Assembly: GCA_012719225.1 (NCBI GenBank)
Contig: JAAYAT010000104.1
Location: forward strand, 1 to 37,631
From: Verrucomicrobiaceae bacterium
GTDB lineage: Bacteria > Verrucomicrobiota > Verrucomicrobiia > Verrucomicrobiales > DEV007
Direction of reading: 5' to 3'
DNA: 37,631 nucleotides
Positions 14,733-25,964 of the stretch are shown here, in pieces; the first letter of the stretch is position 1, and each line of letters starts with the position of its first letter. The notes under the pieces are model-generated. The model made no database searches. It saw only the letters and a list, made by a program, of their open reading frames with translations, and was not told where the DNA came from. Position numbers and translations under genes: made by a program.

Positions 14733-17700
14733 CTACTGTTTCACCAGCGAGGCGAGGTAGTCGAGCAGGCTGGCGGTCTCGTGGATGGAAAAGTTCGCCA
14801 TCAGGCCGGGCGGCATCATGCTGGTGGGGAGGGTCTCGCGGGTGACGATGTCCGACTTCCGGAAGGTGTGTTCTTGCGCGGCGATGTCGCGCAAGGTGAC
14901 TTGAGCGCCCTGTTCGTCGGTGACAAATCCCATCATCGTGCTGCCGTCCTCGAGGCGAAGGACGTTGGTGGCGAAGCCCTGGGCGATGGTCTTGTTGGGT
15001 TCGAGAATGGCGGCGGCGAGGTCCGCGCGGGGATAGGTCTCGATGATGTTGCCGAGGTAGGGGCCCTTCGGCTTCTCGCCCCGGCTCACGGTGTGGCAGG
15101 CGGAGCAGGTGGCGCGGGCGAAAACGGCTTCGCCGAGGGCGGCGTCACCGCTCCCGTGGGCGAGGACGGCGGCGAGGGCCTGGTCCGGCGCGAGGCTGGC
15201 GATCTTCGGGGTCTTGTCCTCGGCTTTGGGTTGGAGCTTGAGTTTCTGCATCGCGGATTTCGCGGCCTTGGCCACCGCCGGATCGGGATCGTTCGCGGCG
15301 GCGAGGATGCGGTCGTCGAGGGAGCGGTTTTTCGTTCTCGCGGCGGCGGCGAGGAGCACGACCTTCTGCGCCGGAACCTTCCAGGCGGCGTCGAGAGCCT
15401 TGCGCGAAAGTTCGTGCGATTCGGGCGAGCCGCCGGTGCGCGAGGCGAGGGCGAGAACGGCGGCGTTGGCCCAGAAGCCCTCGGGGCTTCCGGCTTGTTC
15501 GGCGGCGATGCGCTCGACAAGGAGGTGATGGTTTTCCAGTTTTGGTGCTTCGAGGAAGGTCTTGCCCGCGTCTTCGAGTTGCTTCTCCGCTTCGATCAGG
15601 CGGAAGCGGATCGCTTTGGCGTCGCCTTCGCTGGCGGCCTTTCCCTCGGCGCGGAGGGCGGCGAGGTGCGTGTCGAAATTCGCGAAGGCGGCGAGGATGG
15701 CGTCGAAGGGTTCGCGTCCGTCGAGTTGGCTCAGCGCGGAGATGGCTTGCCGCAGGGTCACGCTGCCGGAGTTCCCGTCGGTGGCGGCGCGGAGGAGCAG
15801 GGCGACGCCCTCGGCCGGGATCGTTTCGGCCCCGGCGAGTTGCTGGACGGCGTCGGGGATCATCGCGGGATTTTCCTCCGCGAGCGTGAGGATGCGGTGC
15901 AGCGCCGCGTCGGATTGGAGGCGGTTGCGGCTCATCTCCTTGACGAGAAAGGACGCTTCCTCCGGGGGAGCGGTGTCGAGCACGGTCTGGAGCGCGGCGA
16001 GAATTTTGTCGGTTTCGGCCCACTTCACCGGCTGGTAGTAGGGGCCGCGGGTGTCGGGCCGCGTCCCCCAACTGTCGCCGGTCCATTCGCCTTCGCGCTG
16101 GGCGAGGCGGCAGAGGACGGAGAGAAGAAGCTGGCGGGTTTCGGGACGCTTTTCTTCGGCGAGGGTGGAGAGCAGGTCATCGACGACGTCGGCTACGTCG
16201 TGCATGCGCATGAGGGCGAAGGCGGCGAATTTCGGATTCGGGCCTTTGAGGAGAGCCATGAGAGCGGCGTCCTTCGCGCCGAGTTTGGCGAGGGCTTGGA
16301 AGGCGGTGTGGGCGACGCGGGGATCGGGGTCGGCGAGGAGCTTGGCGATGGAATCGGCGGCGTCCAGATCGTTCCGCCGCGCCGCCGCGATGAGGGCTTC
16401 CAGGCGAGTGCGAGGGTCGCTGCTTTTCTGTAAGGCCTCGTGGACCCAGGAGGAAGGGAGGGCTTCGATATCGCCGACGGCACGGAGCGCGTAGGGGGCG
16501 ATTTCCTTTTCCCGGAGCAGTTCGCTCAGTGATTCGGCGGCGGCTCCTTCGCGCAGGGTCAGGGCGTAGAGCGCCGCGACCCGCGTCTTGAGATCTTTGT
16601 CCGTATTTTCTGCCGCGGCGAGCAGTGCCTCGGACATGACAGGGTTGGCCGGGCGACGCAAGAGGGTTCGCTGCGCCGCCAGGGTGCGGACGTGGCTGGG
16701 GGAATCGAGAGCGGCGATCAGTTCCTCGTCGCTCATTTTATCGAAATCGGGCAGCGGTTCGGGTTGGTATCCCTTGGGGGTGACCCGGACGATGTAGCCG
16801 ACCTCCGGCCCTTCCCACTTGAAGGTTGCGGGGCCTTTCCAGCTTGCCTGGTAGACGGCGCTGTTGCCATCCACGTCGGCGTCGGTGGGGCGGGTCATTT
16901 CGATGAAGGGACGCGGCGCGGTCGTCTCGACGAAACTCGCGCCCTGCCGCTGCACGCTGTGATGGAAGGAGGCGCGTTTTCCCCAGTCGCAGGTGACGGG
17001 GGCGTGGTTCCATTCGTCGGGAAAGCCGGGCTCGTGCAGATAGACCGAGCCGCAACCGGAACCGCCGCCGTAGTCGGCGAGGGGATGGACGTGTTCCTCG
17101 GGGAAGTTCTGGTAGAGACGCGGGTAGCCGTGGTCCTCCAGTCCGGTGAAGTGGTGGAAACGCACGTCCCAGCCACCGCCGTCGTTGGTGTTGTCGCGGG
17201 CGAAGAGATCGCAGAGCGGACTCATCGGGGTGCCGAGAATGTTGCGGGTGCCGGTGGCGAAAATCTCCAGTCCGGTTCCGTCGGGGCGCACCCGGAGGAC
17301 GCCTCCGGCGCGATGCTGGACGGTGCGTCCGTCGGTGCCGGTCGCTTTCAAAAAGCCGAAGTCGCCGCCGGCGATGTAGAGCCAGCCGTCGATGCCGAGT
17401 TCGAGTCCGTTGGTGGTGTGGTCGGCGGAACGGTCGGCGAAACCGAAGGCGATACCGTCGATGAGTTTTTGCGATTCCTCGGCGATGCCGTCGCCGTCGC
17501 GATCAAAATAGACGCTGAGATGCGGCGGATGGACGAGGTAGAGCCGGTCGTGGTCCCAGACGAGACCGCGCGGGGAATCGACTTCTTTGACAAATTCGGT
17601 CACCTCGTCGGCGCGTCCGTCGCCGTCGGTGTCGCGGAGGCGTAGGACCCGTCCGCGCCCGGGATCGCGTCCGAGGGAGCCGTTGCCGTCGCTGGAGACG

Positions 17701-19235
17701 TAGAGGGCGCCGTTGGGCGCGGCGGCGACGTAGACGGGATAGTTGGCGGCCTGCCAGTTTGAGAAAAGGGTGAGGTCGAATCCTGCGGGCACTTTGACGT
17801 CCTTGAGGATGTCGGCCTCTTCTTTCGGGGAAAGCGTCACGATTTTCGGAGCGATGTTGCCTCCCTTGGCGTAGGGATCGGCGGCTTCCTTGGCTTTGGC
17901 GGCGGCGGTGGTTTTCGCGGCCGCCGCCTGCTTCGCGTCGAGCTTGGGATGGAGCTTGGTCAGGCCGGGGCCTGTGAGCGAAATCTCGCGGATGCTGGCC
18001 CAGCCTCCTGTCCGGGTCCCGACACAGGTGATTTTGAGAAATTTCGCGTCCGTCGCATCGAAAGTCAGGGAACTGTCGCCGGGCGGCGTCTTGTCCCCGG
18101 TGCGGACGAGCGTTTTCCAGGCCTTGCCATCCAGGGAGGTTTCGATCTGGTAGCCATAGGAATTTCCGGCGCTCTCCCAGACGATTTTTGCTCCTGTGAG
18201 GGGCTGCGGCTTCTCGAACTCCAACTGGATCCACTGCGGCATCGCACTGTTCGCGGCGCACCAGCGGGTCTCGCGGTCGCCGTCGATGGCGTGCCAGACG
18301 AGGTTGTTTTTGCCGGTCTCCTCGCTGCTGGCGGTGACGGTGGCGAGGCTGGCGTCTTTGGGCGCGGGGGACGGAACGACGGCCTTCGGAGCTTCGGTTT
18401 TGGGCTTCGCCGGCTCGAAGGTGACGGTGTTCTCGTCGGTGTAGGCGCTGCCGAGGTAGCCGTCTTCGTCGAGCTTGCCGGTGGCCCAGAGGAGACCGCG
18501 CACGACGAGGTCGAGGTAGCGGGCGTCGTCCACCGTGGCGGTGTTGTGTCCGAGGCTGGTGCTGAAGCTGCGGGCGCCCTGTTTCTCGTTGGTCCAGGCG
18601 ACGATGGCGACCTCCTCCCGCTCCTGCCCGTCGCGCTTCACGATCTGTCGGCCCATCGCGAGGGGATGGGCGTCGAAGACGTTGACGTTGTTGTAGAGTT
18701 CTTCCTTGATCGTAGTCCAGTTCTCCAGTGGTTTTGTTATGGGATGCTCGGGATCGACATACTCCACCGAGATCGGCTCCTGCGGTCCATGCGAACTGGA
18801 CTGGATCCCGAGATGCTGGAACCACTGGTCCGTTCCGTTGCGGAAGCTGTGCATGGCGCAGTGGAGATGCACCGCGGGGATGGTCTGATGCGCGTCGAGG
18901 ATCCGCTTCATCACGGCGAGGTCCTTGTTCCCGGCGGCGCATTCGTCGTGGATGACGACGTCGTAGCCGGCCGCCCAGTCGTCTTTGTCGTAGAGCGTCA
19001 GGGGCGGGTTGGTGGATTTGTCATCGGACCACCAGACGTCGACGCGGACATTGGCCCGCGCCTGGATTCCTTCGGAAAGGCTTTTGTGTTGTCCGGCGTA
19101 GTCGTGGCAGCAGCCGCCCGCGATGAGGAGCGCCCGGATCGGCTTTTTCCCGGTTTGCGCGAACGAGGGGGACAAAAGAAACGTCCCGAGCAGGACGAGG
19201 CTCGCGGTGGAGAGAAGCGGGGGCAGGGTTTTCAT
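14733..19235 (-). CDS. Giant secreted ThuA / discoidin / propeller / HEAT / cytochrome c protein
   Basis: This 1500-residue protein has a signal peptide (MKTLPPLL...LSPSFA). Domains in order: a ThuA-like domain (about 30-265; IRALLIAGGCCHDY, VHLHCAMHSFR, GHNTATVDDARYLDL), an F5/8 type C (discoidin) carbohydrate-binding domain (about 295-425), a short Ala/Lys-rich linker, a PVC membrane-bound-dehydrogenase-type beta-propeller (about 470-850; PAGFDLTLF, DTDGDGRADE, THTNGLE-like DHTTNGLELG, GTRNILG), a long HEAT-like helical repeat region (about 860-1340) and a C-terminal cytochrome c domain with CSACH at 1377-1381 and MMPPGLM as likely distal methionine. The architecture suggests exported oxidation of a sugar or polymer with electron transfer through heme. 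The substrate is unknown. The propeller and HEAT boundaries are approximate. Confidence 0.82.
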   Translation of the reverse strand: MKTLPPLLSTASLVLLGTFLLSPSFAQTGKKPIRALLIAGGCCHDYAGQHKSLSEGIQARANVRVDVWWSDDKSTNPPLTLYDKDDWAAGYDVVIHDECAAGNKDLAVMKRILDAHQTIPAVHLHCAMHSFRNGTDQWFQHLGIQSSSHGPQEPISVEYVDPEHPITKPLENWTTIKEELYNNVNVFDAHPLAMGRQIVKRDGQEREEVAIVAWTNEKQGARSFSTSLGHNTATVDDARYLDLVVRGLLWATGKLDEDGYLGSAYTDENTVTFEPAKPKTEAPKAVVPSPAPKDASLATVTASSEETGKNNLVWHAIDGDRETRWCAANSAMPQWIQLEFEKPQPLTGAKIVWESAGNSYGYQIETSLDGKAWKTLVRTGDKTPPGDSSLTFDATDAKFLKITCVGTRTGGWASIREISLTGPGLTKLHPKLDAKQAAAAKTTAAAKAKEAADPYAKGGNIAPKIVTLSPKEEADILKDVKVPAGFDLTLFSNWQAANYPVYVAAAPNGALYVSSDGNGSLGRDPGRGRVLRLRDTDGDGRADEVTEFVKEVDSPRGLVWDHDRLYLVHPPHLSVYFDRDGDGIAEESQKLIDGIAFGFADRSADHTTNGLELGIDGWLYIAGGDFGFLKATGTDGRTVQHRAGGVLRVRPDGTGLEIFATGTRNILGTPMSPLCDLFARDNTNDGGGWDVRFHHFTGLEDHGYPRLYQNFPEEHVHPLADYGGGSGCGSVYLHEPGFPDEWNHAPVTCDWGKRASFHHSVQRQGASFVETTAPRPFIEMTRPTDADVDGNSAVYQASWKGPATFKWEGPEVGYIVRVTPKGYQPEPLPDFDKMSDEELIAALDSPSHVRTLAAQRTLLRRPANPVMSEALLAAAENTDKDLKTRVAALYALTLREGAAAESLSELLREKEIAPYALRAVGDIEALPSSWVHEALQKSSDPRTRLEALIAAARRNDLDAADSIAKLLADPDPRVAHTAFQALAKLGAKDAALMALLKGPNPKFAAFALMRMHDVADVVDDLLSTLAEEKRPETRQLLLSVLCRLAQREGEWTGDSWGTRPDTRGPYYQPVKWAETDKILAALQTVLDTAPPEEASFLVKEMSRNRLQSDAALHRILTLAEENPAMIPDAVQQLAGAETIPAEGVALLLRAATDGNSGSVTLRQAISALSQLDGREPFDAILAAFANFDTHLAALRAEGKAASEGDAKAIRFRLIEAEKQLEDAGKTFLEAPKLENHHLLVERIAAEQAGSPEGFWANAAVLALASRTGGSPESHELSRKALDAAWKVPAQKVVLLAAAARTKNRSLDDRILAAANDPDPAVAKAAKSAMQKLKLQPKAEDKTPKIASLAPDQALAAVLAHGSGDAALGEAVFARATCSACHTVSRGEKPKGPYLGNIIETYPRADLAAAILEPNKTIAQGFATNVLRLEDGSTMMGFVTDEQGAQVTLRDIAAQEHTFRKSDIVTRETLPTSMMPPGLMANFSIHETASLLDYLASLVKQ

Positions 19236-19344
19236 CGAAGAAGGGCCGGGGACTTTGCGCCATGCTGGTCCGGGCGGCGCGATCCGTCAATCCCGTATCA
19301 ACGTCCGCGACCCCGGCCGTGTTCTTCGCGAGGACCCGCCCTTC

Positions 19345-21018
<1,674 letters not shown>

Positions 21019-21245
21019 GAAAAATTTTGGAGAAAAGGACCCGCGCCAAGCCGCGCCCGGGTTTCGGGGCACATCCTAATCGGTTTTCCGCCGGGTGCAA
21101 CGTCCCCGCCACTCGCACCGCGTCCGCCGCAAGACGAGGGAGTCCGGGAACGTCCCGCGAAACGTAATCACAGAATGACATCCCGCTTGCTTTTGACGTT
21201 TCCGACCGGATTTTTACCCCCTTCTTGCTTCTTCGTCTAATGAGA

Positions 21246-21262
21246 GCGCGACTCAATCGCGC
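21246..21262. promoter_or_regulatory. Palindrome upstream of the iron-transport operon
   Basis: GCGCGA (21246-21251) and TCGCGC (21257-21262) form a perfect inverted repeat with a 5-nt spacer, ending 19 bp before the binding-protein ATG. It could be an operator or an mRNA hairpin near the ribosome binding site. It does not resemble a Fur box. Confidence 0.3.
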
Positions 21263-21281
21263 ATTTGAATCCTCCTTCCCC

Positions 21282-22307
21282 ATGCAAAAACGTCTTTTGT
21301 TTCCCCTTCTCGCCGCCTTCGCGGCCTTGTTTCCCGGCGGCTCGCTCCGCGCGGACGACGAACTCACTCTCTACACCCAGCGCCACTACGGATTTGACGA
21401 CACGGTCCACCAGCGGTTCTCTGAAAAAACCGGCATCAAGATCAAGGTGGTCAAAGCGGCGGCCGATGAACTGATCGTGCGGTTGCAGGAGGAAGGGGCC
21501 AACACGCCCGCCGACCTCTACATGACGGCGGACGGCGGTGGACTCGACCGCGCCAAAAAGGCCGGCCTGCTGCAGCCCCTCGTGTCCGCATTGGTGGAGG
21601 AAAAAGTCCCGGCCCATCTGCGCGATCCGGACGGTCATTGGGTGGCCCTGACAAAACGCGCCCGGGTCATCATCTACGCGCCCGACCGCGTCAAAGCGGG
21701 CGAGCTTTCCACCTACGAGGATCTCGCCGATCCGAAATGGCGCGGAAGACTCGTGGTACGGTCCTCGTCGAACGCCTACAACCAGTCGCTGTTGGCCAGC
21801 CTGATCGAGGCCAACGGCGCCGAGGCGGCGGAAGCCTGGGCGGCGGGCGTCCGGAAAAACATGGCCCGCCCCCCCCAGGGCGGGGATCGCGATCAGATCC
21901 GCGCGGTGGCGGCGGGATTGGCCGATGTCGCCATCTCCAACACCTATTATCTCGGCCTGATGGAAACGTCGAACGACAAAAAGGACCTCGAGGCTGCGGC
22001 CGCCGTGAAGATTTTTTTCCCGAACCAGGAGGGCCGGGGAACCCATGTCAATATCAGTGGCGCGGGGATCGTGAAGGCGTCGAAAAAGGCCGATCTCGCG
22101 AAGCAATTCATCGAGTTCATACTCTCGGATGAAATCCAGAGCCTCTATGCCCAAGGCACCTTCGAATACCCCGTTTCGGAAACGGCGGAATGGTCGGAGA
22201 ATCAGAAAAGGTGGGGGACATTCGCCACGGACCAAGTGCCTTTTTCCGTCTACGGGGAGAGGAACGCGGAGGCCGTGCGCCTCTTCAACAAAGCGGGTTG
22301 GGAATAA
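21282..22307 (+). CDS. Ferric-iron ABC transporter substrate-binding protein
   Basis: The 341-residue exported protein starts MQKRLLFPLLAAFAALFPGGSLRA, a clear signal peptide. It belongs to the FutA/FbpA/Idi family of periplasmic Fe(III)-binding proteins. LTLYTQRHYGFDD is the conserved first strand, which places one metal-binding tyrosine, and ISNTYYLGLM contains the paired tyrosines (Y222, Y223) that coordinate ferric iron. It binds iron in the periplasm and delivers it to the permease encoded next. In-frame ATGs upstream lack the signal peptide. Iron regulation is expected, but no Fur box is visible. Confidence 0.9.
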   Translation: MQKRLLFPLLAAFAALFPGGSLRADDELTLYTQRHYGFDDTVHQRFSEKTGIKIKVVKAAADELIVRLQEEGANTPADLYMTADGGGLDRAKKAGLLQPLVSALVEEKVPAHLRDPDGHWVALTKRARVIIYAPDRVKAGELSTYEDLADPKWRGRLVVRSSSNAYNQSLLASLIEANGAEAAEAWAAGVRKNMARPPQGGDRDQIRAVAAGLADVAISNTYYLGLMETSNDKKDLEAAAAVKIFFPNQEGRGTHVNISGAGIVKASKKADLAKQFIEFILSDEIQSLYAQGTFEYPVSETAEWSENQKRWGTFATDQVPFSVYGERNAEAVRLFNKAGWE

Positions 22308-22331
22308 AAAACGCTTCCGACCGGACCGCCG

Positions 22332-24047
22332 ATGGCGATGCCTCCGTCAGCTACGGCCCCGCCTCCCACCGGAGCCGTGTCCGACCCGCCGCACCCCCGT
22401 CGGCGCGGGCGGCCATGGCTGTCGTGGCGACGACGGCGCGGGGATCGTTGGGGGACAGGGGTGGCGGTTTTCACTGGTGTCCTCACCCTGCCTCTCTTGG
22501 CGATCCTGGTTTCCATGGGGCAGGAGAGCGTCGAGTGGAATCATCTCGCGGAAACGGTCCTGGGCCGCTACCTGACCAATACCCTCGTCCTCGTCCTCGG
22601 GGTGAGCCTGCTGGTGCTGCTCATGGGGGTGCTTCCGGCCTGGCTCGTCACGACCTGTGAATTTCGCGGACGGCGCATCCTCTCCTGGGCGCTCATCCTA
22701 CCGCTGGCGATTCCCACCTACATCGCCGCCTTTGTGTTTTATCAGGGTCCCGAGGCGGCCATCCCCCTGCTCATCCAGGTGCGGCAACGCTTCGGGGTGG
22801 ACGCCTTTTTGCTCACGGAGCAGGTGATACGCTACGGGCTGCTCATCCTCATGCTCGCGGCGGTGCTCTATCCCTACGTCTACCTCGCCTGCTGTTCCGC
22901 CTTCGCCCGGCAGAGTCGCGCGGTGATCGAGGCGGCGCGATGTCTCGGGGATTCCCCGACGCGGGCTTTCGTGCGGGCGGCCCTGCCGATGGCGCGTCCG
23001 GGGATCGTCGCGGGCGTCGCACTCGTCATCATGGAAGTGATCAACGACTACGGAGCGGTCCATTTTTTCGGAGTGCCGACCCTGACCGAGGGAGTCTTCC
23101 GGACCTGGTTCGGCATGGGGGACAAAATCGCGGCCCTGCGTCTTGCGGGGATCATGATGCTGGTCGTGGCCGTGCTCCTCGCCCTGGAGCAAGGGCTGCG
23201 CGGCCGGGCGCGCTATGTCGAGGCGGACGCGGGCGGCATCCCCCTGCGTCGGGTGCCGCTGGCCGGAGCCAAGGCCACCCTCGCTTTTCTCCTCTGTGTG
23301 GTGCCGGTGGCGCTGGGGTTCCTCTATCCGGTGGTGCGACTGAGCCACTGGGCGGGCCTGTATTTCCTCTCGGACGCCGGAGGCAGTTTCTTTCCCGGCG
23401 GAGCGGCCCTCGGGCGCGGTTTTGGACTGGCCCTGGTCACCGCCGTGGTGGTCACGGCGATGGCGGCGCTCTTCATATACGCGGTGCGGCTGCGCGAAAG
23501 CCGGCTCCGTCGCTTTTTCGGTCGCGTCGCGGGGATGGGCTATGCGACTCCCGGAGCGGTCATCGCGGTGGGGGTGTTGGTGGTGTTCGGGACTTTGGAC
23601 CGCGTCGCCCCGCCTTTTCTGCCGCTCGTCAGCGGGACCCTCTTCGTGATCGGCTTCGCCTACATGCTGCGCTTTTTCGCCATCCCGCTGCAACTCTCCC
23701 GGGCCGGTCTCGAACGCATCGGCAAACCGCTCGAAGAAGCCTCGCGGCTGCTCGGACATCCGCCTCTGCGCACTTTTCTGCAAGTCGATCTGCCGCTCTT
23801 GCGCGCTCCGCTGGCCGCCGCCGGTATGTTGCTTTTTGTGGACATCCTCAAAGAACTGCCCCTCACTCTGATCCTGCGCCCGGCGAATTTTGAAACGCTC
23901 GCGACGACGGCCTACAGTCTCGCGAGCGAGGCGAGGTTGCACGCCTGCGCCGTTCCCGCCCTGCTCATCGTCGCCGTCGGCGCGGTCGGCCTCCTCGTGA
24001 TGAACCACTGGCTTCAGACTTCCCCGACCTCCTCCAAACATGAGTGA
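22332..24047 (+). CDS. Ferric-iron ABC transporter permease (fused)
   Basis: The 571-residue inner-membrane permease has an N-terminal basic/proline-rich tail and about 12 transmembrane segments arranged as two binding-protein-dependent transport domains, as in FbpB-type permeases. Each half carries an EAA-type loop for contact with the ATPase: EAARCLGDSPTRAFVRAALP in the first half and EEASRLLGHPPLRTFLQVDLP in the second. It lies 24 bp after the binding-protein gene and overlaps the ATPase gene by 8 bp (ATGAGTGA). Confidence 0.9.
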   Translation: MAMPPSATAPPPTGAVSDPPHPRRRGRPWLSWRRRRGDRWGTGVAVFTGVLTLPLLAILVSMGQESVEWNHLAETVLGRYLTNTLVLVLGVSLLVLLMGVLPAWLVTTCEFRGRRILSWALILPLAIPTYIAAFVFYQGPEAAIPLLIQVRQRFGVDAFLLTEQVIRYGLLILMLAAVLYPYVYLACCSAFARQSRAVIEAARCLGDSPTRAFVRAALPMARPGIVAGVALVIMEVINDYGAVHFFGVPTLTEGVFRTWFGMGDKIAALRLAGIMMLVVAVLLALEQGLRGRARYVEADAGGIPLRRVPLAGAKATLAFLLCVVPVALGFLYPVVRLSHWAGLYFLSDAGGSFFPGGAALGRGFGLALVTAVVVTAMAALFIYAVRLRESRLRRFFGRVAGMGYATPGAVIAVGVLVVFGTLDRVAPPFLPLVSGTLFVIGFAYMLRFFAIPLQLSRAGLERIGKPLEEASRLLGHPPLRTFLQVDLPLLRAPLAAAGMLLFVDILKELPLTLILRPANFETLATTAYSLASEARLHACAVPALLIVAVGAVGLLVMNHWLQTSPTSSKHE

Positions 24048-25053
24048 AACCGTCCCGCTGCTTTCCTTCCGCGCGGTGGTCCGCCGCTACGCGGGGAATC
24101 CCGTCGCCGCCGTCAACGGCGTGGATCTCGATGTGTTTCGCGGGGAAATCCTCGCCCTCATCGGAGAAAGCGGCAGCGGCAAGACCAGTCTCCTGCGGCT
24201 CGCCGCCGGATTGGAATCGCCCGACGATGGTGAAATTCATATCGAGAAGAAACTCGTTGCCGGAGGTGCCCTTTCCCGGGAAGTGCCGCCGGAGTCGCGC
24301 CAGCTCGGGCTGGTGTTTCAGGACGGCGCCCTCTTTCCCCATATCACCGTGGAGCGCAATGTCGCCTACGGTCTCACCGGGAGGGACAAAAAAAACCGGG
24401 CCGAACGCGTCGCCACCTGCCTCGAACTGGTCGGACTCGGCGGAAAAGAAACGCGTTTTCCCCACCAGCTCTCCGGAGGGGAACGGCAGCGCCTCGCCCT
24501 CGCGCGCGCTCTCGCTCCCGAGCCCAAACTTCTCCTCCTCGACGAACCCTTTTCCCACCTCGATCCGGCCCTGCGGCGCAAGCTGCGGGAAGAAATCCGC
24601 GACATTCTCCACCGGCTTGGACAGACCGCCCTGCTCGTGACCCACGATCCCGAGGACGCCCTCGCGATCGCCTCGCGGGTGGCCATCATCGAAAACGGCG
24701 AACTCCGCCAGACGGGAACCCCGGCGCGGGTCTATCGCGAGCCGCTCGATCAGTACTGCGCCGAGCGCTTCGGTCCGGCCAACCGCGTCGTCGATCAGGA
24801 GACCGGCGAAGTGACTTGGAAACGACCCGAAGACGCCCGCTGGATACCCTGTGGGATCGCCAACGAGGGCGATCCCGTGATCGTCGAGACGGTTCGGGAA
24901 ATGGGGGCCATCTACGAGGTCCGGGTGAGCCCTGACACCCAACCCGGCGAGAGCTGGTTGTGTTTTCTGCAGGATGCCGCCTCGCTCCATCCCGGCGATC
25001 CCGGACGAGTCGCCTGGCGGGGCGCACCGGAAAGAGTCGCCTGGAAAAGCTAG
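24040..25053 (+). CDS. Ferric-iron ABC transporter ATPase
   Basis: The 337-residue ATPase powers iron import. Walker A is GESGSGKT (42-49), the signature motif is LSGGERQR (144-151), Walker B is LLLLDEP (D168, E169 catalytic) and the switch histidine lies in LLVTHDPEDAL. The C-terminal extension (about 240-337) has the TOBE-like beta-strands typical of FbpC/PotA-type ATPases. It completes a three-gene iron operon with both neighbours upstream and ends 37 bp before a convergent gene. Confidence 0.93.
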   Translation: MSETVPLLSFRAVVRRYAGNPVAAVNGVDLDVFRGEILALIGESGSGKTSLLRLAAGLESPDDGEIHIEKKLVAGGALSREVPPESRQLGLVFQDGALFPHITVERNVAYGLTGRDKKNRAERVATCLELVGLGGKETRFPHQLSGGERQRLALARALAPEPKLLLLDEPFSHLDPALRRKLREEIRDILHRLGQTALLVTHDPEDALAIASRVAIIENGELRQTGTPARVYREPLDQYCAERFGPANRVVDQETGEVTWKRPEDARWIPCGIANEGDPVIVETVREMGAIYEVRVSPDTQPGESWLCFLQDAASLHPGDPGRVAWRGAPERVAWKS

Positions 25054-25090
25054 TGATATGTCCAACGAGGACCGACCTGAGCTCGGTGAC

Positions 25091-25876
25091 TCACTCGAGC
25101 AGTCGCAGGCCCGTCTCCTCGTCCGCGACCGCGTAATGCAGCGAACCCGCGTAGCCGGCTTTGGGGTCGCGATGGTTTCTGCCGATGAAAAACCGTCCCT
25201 CGGGCGCTTCCTCTATCCCGATGGCGGCGTCGAATTCCCATTGGCCGGTGAGCTGGAAGGTGTCGTCCGCGCGCAGGAGGGTTTTGCCGTAGCAGCCGAA
25301 CCACCACGCTCCGTGCGCCCAGGCCACGGTCTGGATGCCGAGGCGGGTCTGGCCGGAGGGAAGGACGTGGCTCTTCACGAAGCGGAGGTCGAGGTCGTAT
25401 TCGTGGACCGTGTTGACCTCGATTTCCGGAGGCAAACCGCCGACGACCAGGAATCGCTCGCCGTCGCAGGCGATCCCGCCGGCCCCGTGGATCAGCTCGG
25501 GCACGGGATGCTTTTCGAGGAGGGCGAGACTCTCGCCGTCGAAGACGTAGATCCAGGAGTCGGCCTCGCCCGCCGGACGGTTGAAGCGGCCCAGGTTCAC
25601 CGCGACGTAGACCCGGCCATCGTGATGGCAGAGGTCTCCCTGATGGTTGTCGGCGGCCACCTTCGCGAGGAGTTTTCCCGAGGCGTCGGTTCGGGCGATG
25701 GCATCGGTCCACGACCAATAGATGTCACCGGAAGGAGCGCGGCAGACGCCCTGCAGGTGTCGGGGATAGCGGCCTTCGCCTTGGATTGGGTCGGTATCGG
25801 CATCCTCTCCCGCGGCGAGGGGAAAGGCGAGCGCGAGAAAGAGGGAGAGGCAGGCAAAGAGAGGGCGGGGGATCAT
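25091..25876 (-). CDS. Secreted beta-propeller-like protein
   Basis: The 261-residue protein starts MIPRPLFACLSLFLALAFPLAAGE, a signal peptide; an ATG at 25888 four codons upstream is equally possible. The mature part has repeated short strands (HLQGVCRAPSGDIYWSWTDAIARTD, DGRVYVAVN, WIYVFDGESL, EYDLDLRFVKS) that suggest a small beta-propeller of the SMP-30/NHL kind. No catalytic residues are recognised. Such proteins are common in PVC genomes and often of unknown function. It is convergent with the iron operon and downstream of the MnmM-like gene on the same strand, with an 88-bp gap. Confidence 0.65.
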   Translation of the reverse strand: MIPRPLFACLSLFLALAFPLAAGEDADTDPIQGEGRYPRHLQGVCRAPSGDIYWSWTDAIARTDASGKLLAKVAADNHQGDLCHHDGRVYVAVNLGRFNRPAGEADSWIYVFDGESLALLEKHPVPELIHGAGGIACDGERFLVVGGLPPEIEVNTVHEYDLDLRFVKSHVLPSGQTRLGIQTVAWAHGAWWFGCYGKTLLRADDTFQLTGQWEFDAAIGIEEAPEGRFFIGRNHRDPKAGYAGSLHYAVADEETGLRLLE

Positions 25877-25964
25877 GCCGGGAAGCAAAACCGTGGGGCA
25901 CTTCTCCGCAAGAGGCGCGATTCCACCCCTTTTCCCAGTGGCCGACCGGTGTCCCCCGGGAAAA

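Noticed and set aside
14691-16433. 580-codon plus-strand open frame, with another at 17949-19394
   Set aside because: They lie wholly antisense to the 1500-residue multidomain gene. Their translations are Gly/Glu/Val-rich with no domain motifs, as expected from the codon bias of the real gene.
21019-21281. Fur box or clear sigma-70 promoter for the iron operon
   Set aside because: TTGACG at 21193 has no acceptable -10 partner, and no GATAATGATAATCATTATC-like repeat is visible. Only the short palindrome was kept.
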